Assembly: GCF_020520425.1 (NCBI RefSeq)
Contig: NC_079492.1
Location: 68,129,671-68,193,670, forward strand
Origin: Spinacia oleracea
Taxonomy: Eukaryota; Streptophyta; Magnoliopsida; Caryophyllales; Amaranthaceae
DNA: 64,000 nucleotides
Direction: 5' to 3'
Under the pieces are notes generated by a model that made no database searches, had not been told where the DNA came from, and was given only the letters and a program-made list of their open reading frames with translations. This document shows positions 11,690 to 23,674 of the stretch, in pieces. Position numbers and translations under genes: made by a program. How positions within the stretch are numbered: position 1 is the stretch's first letter; each line of letters begins with the position of its first letter.

Positions 11690-11875
11690 GCGCATAGAAT
11701 TTCTCGAAAGTCAACAAAAAAAAAATCATTTCTTCAGCAAAAGTACAAGCAAAAAAGTCAGAAAAAACGTATTACAAATCAGGAAATAAGAGTATATCAC
11801 GCATAGAATTTCTCGAAAGTCAACAAAGAAATTAATCATTTCTCCAACAAAAGTATAAGTAAGGAAAGAAATCAA
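11690..11875. repeat. ~110-bp tandem duplication
   Basis: The string CGCATAGAATTTCTCGAAAG begins near 11691 and again near 11800. Each is followed by TCAACAAA, ATCATTTCT and CAGCAAAAGTA / CAACAAAAGTA. Two diverged copies. Confidence 0.7.
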
Positions 11876-12118
11876 TAGTATGCAAATATGCCTGTAATCT
11901 CTCATTTTCTTCATAAACTCAGTAAAATCTGTCAATAATTCCACCAAAAAAATTACAAAATTATTACAGTTGTCAAAATTAATCAAATTTAATTAATTTT
12001 TCCAGCCTATTTACTGCAAACCTAATACTCCATCACTCTAAATTCGAGAAAAATACACACCATCGTAGCGCTCAGCGTGCTCTAAATTCTTTCACAAGTT
12101 GATTATGAAATATATATA

Positions 12119-12348
12119 CTCCCTCCGTTTTATAATGATGTTCCAATTTCTTTTTTCACGTTTGCTGATGCACGTTTTGTATCGTTTTTATCTATAATTA
12201 CACAATATTAAAATTTATTAAATTTTTGATATTCTTAAAGTATTCATTCAGAGGAATCAAACAAGATTCCACATGAATTTAGAAGATTCACTTCCACTGT
12301 GAATAGTGTCAAAAACATAAATTGGTACATCATTATGGACGGAGGGAG
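12119..12348. mobile_element. Stowaway-type MITE (230 bp)
   Basis: Starts CTCCCTCCGTTTTATAATGATG and ends CATCATTATGGACGGAGGGAG, with TA on each side (12117-12118, 12349-12350). This is the terminal sequence and target duplication of Tc1/mariner-derived Stowaway elements. It is nested in the putative Helitron. Confidence 0.92.
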
Positions 12349-12792
12349 TAGTTGTTTATTCATCTTAAAATAATATGGAGCATATACTTGGTTGTTTGAA
12401 TTGAAAATTTTATTTTTATGTTTTAGATTTAATGTCATTTTGTAATGCAATATTGAAGAAAATATATCATATGCGAGAATACACTCTTGGATGCAGAGAA
12501 AGAAAAATTAATCGAGATACCAATTTATATACCAATACTTTCATAATACGCATGCCCCTAATTGTTATATTAAAAAAAAAACTAAGATAATTAGGATCAT
12601 TCGTTAATGTTGAAAACTTCATCGAAATCTTTTAAGAGGGGTTCATTTATATACTTCATAGGAAAAAAATTCTTTAGATGATCGAACTTTGTAAACAATT
12701 TTTTCTTGCTTATTATTTGTGGTGAATAGTTATAATAACACATTTTTAAAAAAAATTATTATCTCGCATGCATTGCGTGCATACAAAACTAG

Positions 12793-13147
12793 TAATAAAT
12801 TATTGGAGGAAAGATGAATCAACATTATTCTTTCCTTTACAATTTGATTTTACTTCTGTACTATTCTAAGTTTTTAATTTGATAACAAATTTAAATAACA
12901 TTGATGAATGGACTTCTAACGTTAGTCTATTGTTAATAATAATGCATGGTGAGTACAACTGTTAATTAAAATAATAAGACATGGTAAGTAGACTAACATT
13001 AGAAGTTCGTTTATCAAAATTGTATTCAATTGAAACTATTTGACTAACTTATTAATGCTTGGGTCTTTTTCAGGTTATATATTTTCGAAAATATTTATCG
13101 GGTCTCTCTTTTAATAATAATCATGCGTTGCACGGGGTCTAAACTAG
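12793..13147 (+). mobile_element. Second Helitron-like 3' terminus (fragment)
   Basis: Ends CATGCGTTGCACGGGGTCTAAACTAG followed by T. The hairpin with a GCAC/GTGC-like arm and the CTAG end are the usual plant Helitron 3' signature. It lies 355 bp after the first CTAG end. Either two Helitrons abut or one has an internal alternative end. The 5' boundary is unknown, so the start given is only the preceding terminus. Confidence 0.35.
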
Positions 13148-13155
13148 TCAAATTA

Positions 13156-13197
13156 CTATTCATGATTCATGATTCATGATTCATGATTCATGATTTT
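13156..13197. repeat. ATTCATG short tandem repeat
   Basis: About five perfect head-to-tail copies of a 7-8 bp ATTCATG(A) unit. Confidence 0.85.
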
Positions 13198-13199
13198 TA

Positions 13200-14948
<1,749 letters not shown>

Positions 14949-15974
14949 AAAGTTAAAAATGTTCATGTTCATCACTATAATCCACCATCAACCACCACTT
15001 TCTCCGCCATTTATGGCAACTGATCTCTGTCGTAAAAAAAACCCCAAATTAATTTCTCCCTTTGTCGGAGACAATGCTTCATCTTGTTGCTCCACCGGCA
15101 CTGTTTTCTTTTCCGTCACCTTTGACACCGCCTTCCGTTGTAATGCTTCGTCGCCTATAACACTGCGTTCTATTTCCGGTGCTCCGCGTCCTACCGCAAC
15201 TACTCATCGTCGTTGATATTGTTGTCAAGTAAAGTTAGAGGTAGTTTTCTACATTCCCACATATATTTCGCTTATTTTTTCCATTTATTTCTCACTTTTT
15301 TTTCAAACTTTTTTGATTTCAACAATTAATTTTCCATAATTTAGTTTAAAAAGTTGCTTCTATTTGTTTTGGGTTTTGCATGGGACAATAAATTTAGTAT
15401 CGAAATTTTGAGAAATTTAAGGTTAAAATCGTGTTAATATACACTTTAGTTAAAAAATTGAAGTATAATTTTGAGTTGTGACTTATGTGAAATTAATGCA
15501 TTCGCAAGTTGTGAATTATGTGAAATGAATGTATGTGAGAAATAAACTCTCTATACAATTTATTCAAGTAAGTTTTGCCAGATTTGCGTTGTTTTAACTA
15601 TAACTATAGCTTGATTGGGAAAGATGAGTCGTCATCTTTATCGTTACCCCAATGCCTTTAAAAAGGCTCCTGCAACAAGCGGGGTGGGGGTGGTGGGAGA
15701 TGAGTAATACAAGTAAATTACATCATGTTTTTAGCATAATTTTTCTTGCAATTTTGAGATATTGGAGTAACATTTCGAAGTTTGGGTGCTCTGTGTTTCA
15801 TATGCTCGTCATTAATGGAAAATTACTTTTTACTTTTGTTTGTTGGCAGATTTCTCACCTAGGTTCAAAGAGAACGTGCATTAATAAATATTTATATATA
15901 TGCATAAATGGTTTAAATCCTTTAAATTTGTTTTGATGTGGTAAAAGAAACTAATTGTAACCTTGATTTTATAG

Positions 15975-16108
15975 AAGCAGTGGAAATTCAAGAAACACAA
16001 TATGGTGATGTTGCTGTGAATTTAATTTGGCAGATAAGGAGTTTTCTTTATTGGTTAAGAGATTATCTAATACGGAGTATGAGATGTTGGTGAAGAAAAG
16101 AGCTCATG
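15975..16108 (+). pseudogene. Exon-like segment, product unknown
   Basis: Bounded by TTTTATAG before and CATGGTAGG after, matching plant splice sites. One frame is open through A-D-K-E-F-S-L-L-V-K-R-L-S-N-T-E-Y-E-M-L-V, a plausible soluble helical peptide. The first 50 bases read better in another frame, which suggests a frameshift and decay. No family recognised. Confidence 0.3.
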
Positions 16109-16200
16109 GTAGGCTGCAATTTTCATTTTGTGTGTACATAGTAGTGGCCCTAACTCTCCAAACTCCTAATAATGTATCGACTTCCTTGATGTATAAGCAG

Positions 16201-16442
16201 AGTATAAAAAGGCGCGCCTAGGTTCTAAAGCGCAAGGCGTTTGGAACCATCACCTTTTATTGTCTGGGCGAGGCGATTTTGATGAGGCGCACCTCAGACA
16301 CAAAAAGGCGAACCTCCCGAGGAAAACACTCTTTTTCACAATTTTTTTAATTTTTATTAGGGCGCCTCACTTCAATGAGGCGCACCGAGGCGCACCTAAA
16401 GCGTTGGGAACTCCAAATTGCCTTGAGCCTTTTTATACATTG
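16201..16442. mobile_element. MITE with AAAAAGGCGC ends (242 bp)
   Basis: The inverted ends TATAAAAAGGCGCGCCTAGG and GAGCCTTTTTATA enclose a GGCG/CGCC-rich sequence with many small inverted repeats (GAGGCGCACCTC and similar). The flanks TGTATAAGCAG (16190-16200) and TGTATAAGTAG (16443-16453) differ at one of 11 positions and are a likely target duplication of hAT or Mutator size. No coding capacity. Confidence 0.7.
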
Positions 16443-16670
16443 TGTATAAGTAGCTACCTGCATGAGTGGTCTAGTAACGCTCTTGCTGTGTTTGGCCTGG
16501 CTCCAGTGACTTCTCTGTCAAGATGTCTAGACTATCAAAGACAAGAGCAGACTCAAATCATTTATTACAAGACCATTATTTTGATGAAGAGGTTGATTTA
16601 CTACGTGCCTTCTCTTTTCTAGCTTCCACCTTTATTCATTGTGCTCCCTAAAAATGTATATAATGGTTAG

Positions 16671-16675
16671 GTTAT
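16671..16675. repeat. Target site duplication GTTAT (left)
   Basis: GTTAT precedes the 5' LTR and is repeated at 29058-29062 directly after the 3' LTR. Confidence 0.95.
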
Positions 16676-17150
16676 TGTAGACACCTACTTTTGTCCCCAA
16701 TCCCGAAAGGGAAGGTTCGATGATGAGAACATAAATCTCCACTTGACAACGCATCTCTTATAAAATAACTAATCTGAATCCCCTTTTCATTTCACCCGAA
16801 ACCTGCTATTTATAGAAACCTGCCATTTATGGAAACCTGCTAAAAATAGTAACTGCCGTAATGGGTAGTTGTTAAAAGTGGCAAGTCATAAAAGATAGAA
16901 ACCTGTCAGAATTAGGTGTTGCACTCCAACATAAATCCTAAATGAGATAGAAATGGCGAGAGAATCCTGTTCCTAATACGATTCGAAAATAAGAGTTGCG
17001 TATTAATTAAAATCCTAACGAGCCTAGAGTTCGTAACGGGCCCAGATGCATTCCATCATAAAATTAATACGCACTAAAAGACTCGATTAAGTCTCATACA
17101 CTCCGGATTCTAAGAGTCCGAATCTGACAAAGAAACGGCCCAGACCCTAT

Positions 17151-17207
17151 TTTCAACGCTTGGCTCTGGGCGCCGAAATCTTCGGCGCCCAGCCCTGGGC
17201 GCTGAAA
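17151..17207. promoter_or_regulatory. GGCGCC double-hairpin motif, copy 1 (5' LTR)
   Basis: TTTCAACGC, then two short palindromes of the form (C)GCCCAG-CTGGGCG separated by CCGAAATCTT, then CGCTGAAA. It lies 75 bp upstream of the LTR TATA box. Other copies lie at 18929, 23028, 24718, 25658 and 28062. Confidence 0.6.
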
Positions 17208-17281
17208 TTACCTGGGACGTGTTCTTTCCTAATTTTTTGTGGATTAGAGTTCTACAATTCTATCTTTCCATGAACTCTTTT

Positions 17282-17290
17282 CTATAAATA
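17282..17290 (+). promoter_or_regulatory. TATA box of the 5' LTR promoter
   Basis: CTATAAATATAG, a good plant TATA box, in the middle of the LTR. Transcription would start about 30 bp downstream, in the adenine/cytosine-rich GAAAAGAACACAACACAC stretch. Confidence 0.7.
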
Positions 17291-18147
17291 TAGCCCCAAG
17301 TTCGACGTGAAAAGAACACAACACACAATTATTATTCTGAGTATTGACTCTAAACCCCTAAGCCTAAGCCTCACGCTGCGAAATTGATCACGCGTTCTGT
17401 CGCAATCGATCCAAAAATCGAACAGAACTTATCCTGTCCCGTAATTTGAGATTCGTTAAATAAAAGGAGAAATAGCAAAGTCAAAGTGGTCAGTTTTTTG
17501 AGAACCGTGACGTACCTCTCAAGGGTGGGTCGTAATGTGTCCCTTTTTCATGGTTTAATTGCTTTCCTCGCCCTTTTTATAAACTGTTAAACTAATCAAA
17601 TCTGATTGTTCTATCACGCCTAATAAAGATAATATGTTGGGAAATTGGATTATCATGCTAGGTCCCTTAAAACAATCTAAATCAGATAATCGCGATCGAT
17701 CTAGTATGATATGTTGCATGTTGTTAAAATCAACTCAGATTAGTTTAATAGTTAACGCATGTCCCTTCAATTATTTATGCTGAGCTAGTAAGAATATCCT
17801 ACCTCTGGAGTTATCGACGAGCGAGTACTCCTCTCGGTAGTTAAAGTCCCCCGAACCCTCAATCTCTACCTTGCGGGTGTATGTTGAGAGATCCCCACTC
17901 CAGGGATCACAAGGGAACCTACGGCCGTCGTGGTCAAACATAATTGCACTCCCTTTATGTCACGATAACCGGGTTTTGTCAGTTTTTCTCATTGTCGTTA
18001 AAAACTGAATGGCGACTCCTATATTACTAGTCAATTGGGTGTAAACTCACAGAAAATCCAATTACACTTTATTTGACAAAAAGAAACGTCACACCCACGA
18101 GGGACGAGGTCACGCATTAGCCTCGTGCTTTTTCGACCCCCTCACAG

Positions 18148-18165
18148 TGGCGACTCCACTGGGGA
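18148..18165 (+). other. Primer binding site, tRNA-Arg
   Basis: TGGCGACTCCACTGGGGA, one base after the 5' LTR. It is the complement of the CCA-bearing 3' end of plant tRNA-Arg(ACG). Tat/Ogre elements are known to use tRNA-Arg. Confidence 0.85.
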
Positions 18166-19363
18166 TAGTGAAGGAAATACTCGTGCTTGTAGGTAATCAA
18201 AATAGCCGAAGGGTGAAGCGATCCTACCCCGCGTTTATTTCCCCATCAAGTTGGGACGACCTGAAAATCAGCATATTAATGTGAACGGGCAGAACCGCAT
18301 AATGAATCTTGGCTCCCTCAGGGAGTTAGGACTAAGGATACCCATCGCCAACCGGGGGGTGCATACGCTTCGAATGTTGTCCACTCGGCACTTTCGCTAG
18401 TAGTACACCCGTCCCAAACCCAATCGCTCGCCCATTAGGTCCCTATCATTGGTGCATGCCCCCTTGGCTTACATCGTGATTGGCCTCTTGGGCGAAATTC
18501 GTCTGTTGAAGGCACTACCTCGACCGGGGCATGTGTTGGATCTGCGATATAAGCGGTACCAAGCCAGGCGCAAATACTACCCATAGAAGCCTATCATAAA
18601 CTACATGACATATTATTATTGCCTCATGATGTAATGTTAGTTATGTGTAGCGAAATATGTGATTGTGTGTGACAAACAACTTAGAAAACCAACGACCTTA
18701 AAAATTGCCCAAACACTCATAAACCAATTAGCCAAAGAGTTATACCAAAATACGTGTTCCGCAAACCCGAACGATCGCCACAAAAATAAGCGACGCTCGG
18801 GATGGCCTGTAACGAATCCCACAAACGCTGCACAACGCGTAAAGGACGTTATTAGGCAAGCACGCAAAATCAAAGTCGCAAAAACAAAAGTAGACGTAAA
18901 CAGAAAACGAGAACCAACGAGGGACGCATTTTCAACGCCCCTGGCTGGGCGCCATAATTTCTCACGCCCTACGCTGGGCGCTGAAGTTGCTGCCTGGCAT
19001 TTTGGTCAGGCGCAGCAGCCTCGGTGCCCGCGCAAAAAATATGTAGCAAAAAAAAACCATTCGTAAAAAATTTGCTGCAAGGGCGTATGAAAAGCACTCG
19101 ATTCTTAAAGCAACTAAAAAAATATATAAATAACTCTTCGAGTCGTTGTTAGGCCTCCTACGACGACAATGCTCGGCACCAAAACCGAGCATGCTAATAA
19201 CTATGAATGTCACACGGGCAAGTGTTTCGAAAATCCAAAGAATGACCAAAAGAAAAACCAAAAGTGTACCAACAAAAGAAAGAGCAAAAAAACCAATAGA
19301 GAGAGTCAAAAGTCTAGACTAAGTAATGCTTGAAACTTTGCGGCCTAAACTTTAGCTTATCTT
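18166..19363 (+). other. Leader region between primer site and gag
   Basis: 1.2 kb without a convincing protein. A 135-codon Lys/Arg-rich frame at 18659-19066 lies in the gag reading phase but contains the GGCGCC motif copy 2 (18929-18985) and has no recognised domain. I treat it as untranslated leader, though some Tat elements carry an extra ORF here. Confidence 0.5.
18929..18985. promoter_or_regulatory. GGCGCC double-hairpin motif, copy 2 (leader)
   Basis: TTTTCAACGCCCCTGGCTGGGCG, then ACGCCCTACGCTGGGCGCTGAAG. Both palindromes are kept while spacer bases differ. Confidence 0.6.
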
Positions 19364-20932
19364 ATGCATAGGGCTGGTCCTGCCACTTGGTGCCGATCTG
19401 AAAATCAAAGGTTAGTGCGTCTCGAAGATACATCACCAACACCAGGTTTAGTGACTCCAAGCTCCGTCCGTCATCCCTCATTTCAAGGATCTCCGCTTCC
19501 CCAACCTCGATTCTCACCCTCAAACATGTCCATCGAAGAATTGCGAGACCAGATGGCCCAAATGACCCAACTCATGGGCCAACTGAAAATGGAAAACGAA
19601 GCCTTAGCGGCTGCACAAGCCAAAAATGACCTCGATAACGAGAAGAGGATTGAAAAAATGGTCCTACAGCAAACCATGGGGAGCAAGTACTTCTCCCTTG
19701 ATCCTGAGCCTTTTCCTGGCAAACTACCAGAAAAGTTTAGTTCATCTGACTTACCAAAGTTTAAAGCCACGAACAATCCCCGTGATCATCTATTGAGCTT
19801 TGTGAATGCCATGAACTTGAAAGGTGTGGACAAGTCCATGTATTTACCTGCCTTTCCTTTGTCCTTGGAACCTGTGCCGCTCAAATGGTACTACCACCAG
19901 GACCCTAAGCTCTTCCCCACTTGGGAAGACTTTGTCAATGTCTTCATCAAGCAATACTCGTCGAACATGGATTTTCAAGTCACTATGCGCGAGCTGGAAG
20001 TTCTCTTCCAAAAGAAGAATGAAGGTTTCACAACCTACTTTGCTAGATGGAGGGACCAGGCGGCCCAACTAATCAATAGGCCTCCCGAAACAGAATTGGT
20101 CCAAAAATTCATTGACAACCTGGACCCGGCTTACAGACAACACCTTAGGTACCTGGGACTTGACACTTTCAAAAGAGTTTATGATGTGGGAATAAAGATC
20201 GAAGATGACCTCGCAAAAACAATACAAAGTAAACCCGCATACAAAAGCAACGCCTACAACAGGGGCAATACATCCCAAGCCCAAGAAGTCCATGTCGTAG
20301 AGGAGACTCCCGCCCGAAGAAACCCTGGAAGATGGGTCCGAGACCGAAAGTTTGCCCCACTCGGGTCGACTTTGGTACAAGCCTTTGAAAGACTAACCAA
20401 TCAAGGAAAGTTGAGGCCTATAGGCCCCACCCGTGACCCTCCTGTCAAGAACAAATATTGGGTCGAAGGTACTTACTGCAAATTCCATCAAGGAAATGGG
20501 TATGACACTGAAAACTGCTGGAATCTAAAACATACGATCCAGGACATGATAGAGGATGAAGTGATACCGTTCCCTAACGTTGGCAAACCCAACAACAACA
20601 AAAGCCCACTCGGCTCTTGTCACGTCTCTCTCGACCAACCAGAAAATGAGAACTTCGACCCTACGGTGTATATTACACCTCAAGGTGCACCACTCGATGT
20701 GGTCCCTATGGATCGAATCGAGAGAGAAGTGTGCGGTGTGTGGGATGATGATGCTGAAGATATCTACCTATCTCAAGTCTCGGGCCAGGACCTCTTTACT
20801 GAAACTTGGCCCGGGTATGCTCTCATTTACACCACCCCTCAGGAACCGGAAGTCGACAATCTCACCCGATCCGGAAGGATATATCAATCGGATATTCGCC
20901 CACCTCCTATGGACGATATCCCAGTCAGATAA
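19364..20932 (+). CDS. gag: Gag polyprotein of the Tat element
   Basis: 522 codons. Structural protein that packages element RNA in virus-like particles in the cytoplasm. Residues about 55-100 are a Glu/Gln/Met-rich coiled coil. Residues about 120-290 are a retrotransposon Gag (PF03732-like) domain with the typical W-x-x-F-x-x-x-F block, Q-K-x-x-E-x-F-T-x-Y-x-x-R-W-R, and L-D-P-A-Y-R segments. Near residue 370 a Cys/His knuckle-like Y-C-K-F-H-Q-x4-T-E-N-C motif occurs, as in Tat gag proteins. A TAA closes the frame at 20930-20932, yet the same frame stays open directly after it into the protease region, so the stop looks like a mutation or readthrough point rather than the natural gene end. 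The first ATG at 19364 could be replaced by ATG 19529 just before the coiled coil. Confidence 0.85.
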   Translation: MHRAGPATWCRSENQRLVRLEDTSPTPGLVTPSSVRHPSFQGSPLPQPRFSPSNMSIEELRDQMAQMTQLMGQLKMENEALAAAQAKNDLDNEKRIEKMVLQQTMGSKYFSLDPEPFPGKLPEKFSSSDLPKFKATNNPRDHLLSFVNAMNLKGVDKSMYLPAFPLSLEPVPLKWYYHQDPKLFPTWEDFVNVFIKQYSSNMDFQVTMRELEVLFQKKNEGFTTYFARWRDQAAQLINRPPETELVQKFIDNLDPAYRQHLRYLGLDTFKRVYDVGIKIEDDLAKTIQSKPAYKSNAYNRGNTSQAQEVHVVEETPARRNPGRWVRDRKFAPLGSTLVQAFERLTNQGKLRPIGPTRDPPVKNKYWVEGTYCKFHQGNGYDTENCWNLKHTIQDMIEDEVIPFPNVGKPNNNKSPLGSCHVSLDQPENENFDPTVYITPQGAPLDVVPMDRIEREVCGVWDDDAEDIYLSQVSGQDLFTETWPGYALIYTTPQEPEVDNLTRSGRIYQSDIRPPPMDDIPVR

Positions 20933-22300
20933 ACTCCTGAGAATGGACGGCACACCACAGTCGCGGAAGTCATTGAAAATCCTCTCTTGAAGCAGCTAAA
21001 AAGAACCAAGGCCGAGATTACCATCTGGGACCTCATGTGTACTTCAAAGGAACATCGCGAAAACCTTATCCGCTCACTTGACCTCATCTCGGTACCTACA
21101 GATATCACACCTGACTCATTGGTTAACCACGTCACGAGAGATGCTGGAGAAAAGGCCATAGTTTTCACTGACAAAGACTTGCCCAAAGAGGGGGGTGCTC
21201 ACAATAAAGCCCTCTATCTAGTGGTCGGATGCAAAGGACAAAACATCCCCCTAGCGCTCGTAGATAACGGTTCGGCAATTAACGTTTGCCCATTGCGAAC
21301 CGCCCATTGCTTGGGGCTAGGAAACGATGACTTCCAAACCTCCACGCAAGGGGTACGAGCCTATGATAACTCTCGAAGGCCTGTGTTGGGAAAAATCAAC
21401 CTTACCATACAAATCGGGCCTGTGGCACGCACCACGGAGTTTCAAATAATCGACATCAAGCCCACTTTCAACCTCCTCTTGGGGCGACCTTGGCTCCATG
21501 ACTTAGGAGGTGTGGCTTCTACCTTGCACCAAATGGTTAAACTTAACCATAACGGGGTAATACTGGAAATCCGCGCCCCTCCTCTCGACGTCAATTGTAC
21601 TATGGTTGGAACGGCCGAAACTGCAGATGACCTTTATGGGTTTCAAATGGATGAAGAAATCCAGTTCATCGAAGATTATGATCCAGCATTCCTAGACCCG
21701 CGCGCATCCCGAGTCGTCCCTAGAATGCTGTTAGCTCAAGGTTATTTCCCAGGAACCCCATTGGGCATAAGGAAGAAGGAATGCACATTTCATCCTTTAC
21801 CCAACAAATCTACTCCCTTTGGCTTAGGCTATGAACCAACGGAGGAAGATATTGCTGACCGCCTGTCTGGGCTACGCCTCAACAAGGCCAAACAAACCAC
21901 CCTCCTTCCCCCGCATCAAAGGACCCTTAACGGGATGTTCGTTCGGAAAGGAGAAGAACACCCATGCTGTGATTTCCCTGAACCCTTCGTTTAGGATGGC
22001 TTGCTAAAACCCGGATTTGAAATTTTCCATGACTGCCACACCTTGGATGAGGCACCCCACCTCACCAAGACCAAAACAGCTGAAATATTGGACAACCAGG
22101 CTCTATGGACATTGTTTAACGAATCGAGGCCTATGGAGGACGAGACTGTGATGACTACCCTAGCTTTACAAGATGAAGGTTTCAATCCAACCCGGTTAAT
22201 CTCTCCTGCATCAACACTAGAAGATATCGAGAAACGGATGGGTGAAGACATATCAGTGGGTCAACGCAAAAGGAATAGAATTCAAGATGAGTACCGGTGA
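20933..22300 (+). pseudogene. Protease region continuing the gag frame, with internal stop
   Basis: The gag frame resumes right after the TAA at 20930-20932, in the same phase. The longest piece, 20987-21994, holds a retropepsin-type aspartic protease: the L-V-D-N-G-S active-site triad region (near nt 21258, Asn replacing the usual Ser/Thr), followed about 70 residues later by L-L-L-G-R-P-W-L-H. It cleaves the polyprotein. A TAG at 21992-21994 interrupts the frame, which then continues to a TGA at 22298-22300. Downstream, where reverse transcriptase should start, no pol motif is found. Two stops in one phase plus the missing pol make the element unable to replicate on its own. The DNGS variant is common in Tat-type proteases, so it need not be inactivating. 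Confidence 0.75.
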
Positions 22301-23674
22301 AGGACCAAAGTTTTACGAGACTAAACCCAAGGCTTGAGCCATATAGAGCACCATAGTAAAAAGCGCCTAGTAGTTCTTTAGATTGGTAGAAAAAAAAATT
22401 AAAGGCTTTAGATGGTCCTAAGAACCCTTAGAATATAGGTTAATTTTATTTCAGTGTTTTCCTTACTTTCCAAATTAATAAAGGCGTAATATTCCTCCTA
22501 AAAACTTTATTTCTAACACTAAATGAGCACCAAACGTACTTGCAAAGAGCCAGCCCACTCTAGGCCCAATAAACAAGGCCCACTCGGTCTTGATTTGCGA
22601 CATCGAAATTCATCAATCCCCAAAATAAGCCACACTATCATATTGCCATAACATGAGAGTCTAACCCATGCAACCCAAAGAAATCAAAAGGAAATCAAAT
22701 TCAAACAATACAAATGTTGCTAAAAAAAAAAAAAAACTCATAAAAATAAACGCCGCCCCGGGCATCAACACGCACCTCAGCCCACTCAAAAGCCTATACA
22801 AATATCTTCATATCTTCCACACACTAACCCCATTCTCAAAACCGTTTCAAATCACGAATAGAAATAATTAATCCGGACAAAAATGCGTCTCACGCTAACA
22901 GTCAAAAAAGCCTCCGAAATAGCCTCAAAATTAATCTTAATACAAGTAAAAAGTAAAGCACAAAACAAAGAGAAAAGAAATAAATGCAAGAACATGTGAA
23001 GCAAAGCGTCAAACCGCCCAGAAGTCATTTTCAGCGCCCAGGGCTGGGCGCCGAAATCTTTGACGCCCCATCCTGGGCATTGAAACTCTCTGCCTGCCTA
23101 ACTTTTTTCCAGAAAGTGCTCGTCATTTTATCCGCACATAACGGAAAAATAACGAACACTTGGGGGGGTACAGCACGTATCCAGATATGCGTACAAAAAA
23201 AATATATATGCGTACCAAAAATAGCCGTACAAAAAACACATGGAATTTCATTTTTATACACGGCTTACGGCAAAAAACAGCGGACGAAAATAATGATAAT
23301 ACTTCACTCATTTGACCGATTAAATAATATGTTTCCACCTCAGGGAATATCTATTTAAATCCGGCATCCTAGAATTTATTCTAGCTAGAACTACGCGCGA
23401 CCTGATTCTAAGTTAAAATTATTTAACAAAGATACGTAGGCAATCCTATTTACGGATTCGGTCCAATTAAATAGCAAAATATATATACATTGTGCAAAAA
23501 TGTTAGACATATATAAAATATAAAAAAAAAAAAGGGAGAAGCAAAAACGAAAGTAAAAAAATAAAATACGCCTTTATTAAAAAAAATAATAAGAAGGAAA
23601 ACAAAAGTGCTAAGAAAGAAAAACAAACACAACTGGAATAAACAAAGGGCACCTACACCCTAGCAAGAACTACA
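22301..23674. other. Non-coding middle of the Tat element; site of the pol deletion
   Basis: Short frames only. It contains GGCGCC motif copy 3 (23028-23085), an AACTACGCGCGACCTGATTC...GATACGTAGGCAA stretch near 23390-23440, and A-rich sequence with long runs at 22720 and 23520. Reverse transcriptase, RNase H and integrase would normally occupy several kb here. Confidence 0.7.
23028..23085. promoter_or_regulatory. GGCGCC double-hairpin motif, copy 3
   Basis: TTTTCAGCGCCCAGGGCTGGGCG, then GACGCCCCATCCTGGGCATTGAAA. The second palindrome has one decayed position. Confidence 0.55.

Larger units (their letters stand above)
11211..12792 (+). mobile_element. Putative non-autonomous Helitron
   Basis: The 3' end is GCATGCATTGCGTGC, a 6-bp stem with a 3-base loop, followed by a short spacer and CTAG just before T at 12793. 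This matches the Helitron hairpin plus CTRR terminus. A plausible 5' end, TCTATTATATAAGTGAAGAGC, starts at 11211, but the preceding base is T rather than the A expected for insertion between A and T, so that boundary is uncertain. There is no Rep/helicase coding. A Stowaway MITE and two tandem repeats lie inside. Confidence 0.4.
14950..16670 (+). other. Duplicated gene-like block, copy A (first part)
   Basis: Shares ordered diverged words with two other places. A GGAAAGATGAGT(C/G) motif occurs at 15617, 40010 and 62440. An ATGTGAAATGAATG...GAGAAAT stretch occurs at 15520, 39925 and 62375, and a GGAAATTTGGGTGCTC-like word at 15780, 40125 and 62515. An ordinary-looking exon lies at 15975-16108. 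A frame at 14959-15216 (85 codons, Ser/Pro/Thr-rich) may be a first exon but has no homologue in the other copies. The product is not recognised. The block is cut by the Tat element at 16675 and resumes at 29063. Confidence 0.4.
16676..18146 (+). repeat. 5' LTR of the Tat element
   Basis: 1471 bp, TG...CA ends. It contains the GGCGCC double-hairpin motif (17151-17207) and a TATA box (17282). It pairs with 27587-29057. Confidence 0.96.

Noticed and set aside
18659..19066. 135-codon frame upstream of gag in the same phase
   Set aside because: Basic, low-complexity, and overlapping GGCGCC motif copy 2; no Tat ORF1 motif recognised. Kept as leader.
20069..20380. Long minus-strand frames opposite gag (also 19483-19776, 20884-21186)
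   Set aside because: Shadows of the gag/protease coding frame, without motifs, promoter or splice sites.
22984..23358. 124-codon frame with a G-L-G-A-E-I-F-D-A-P-S-W-A-L-K segment
   Set aside because: The peptide is a translation of the GGCGCC motif copy 3. Other copies are in different frames and strands, so the conservation is at DNA level.
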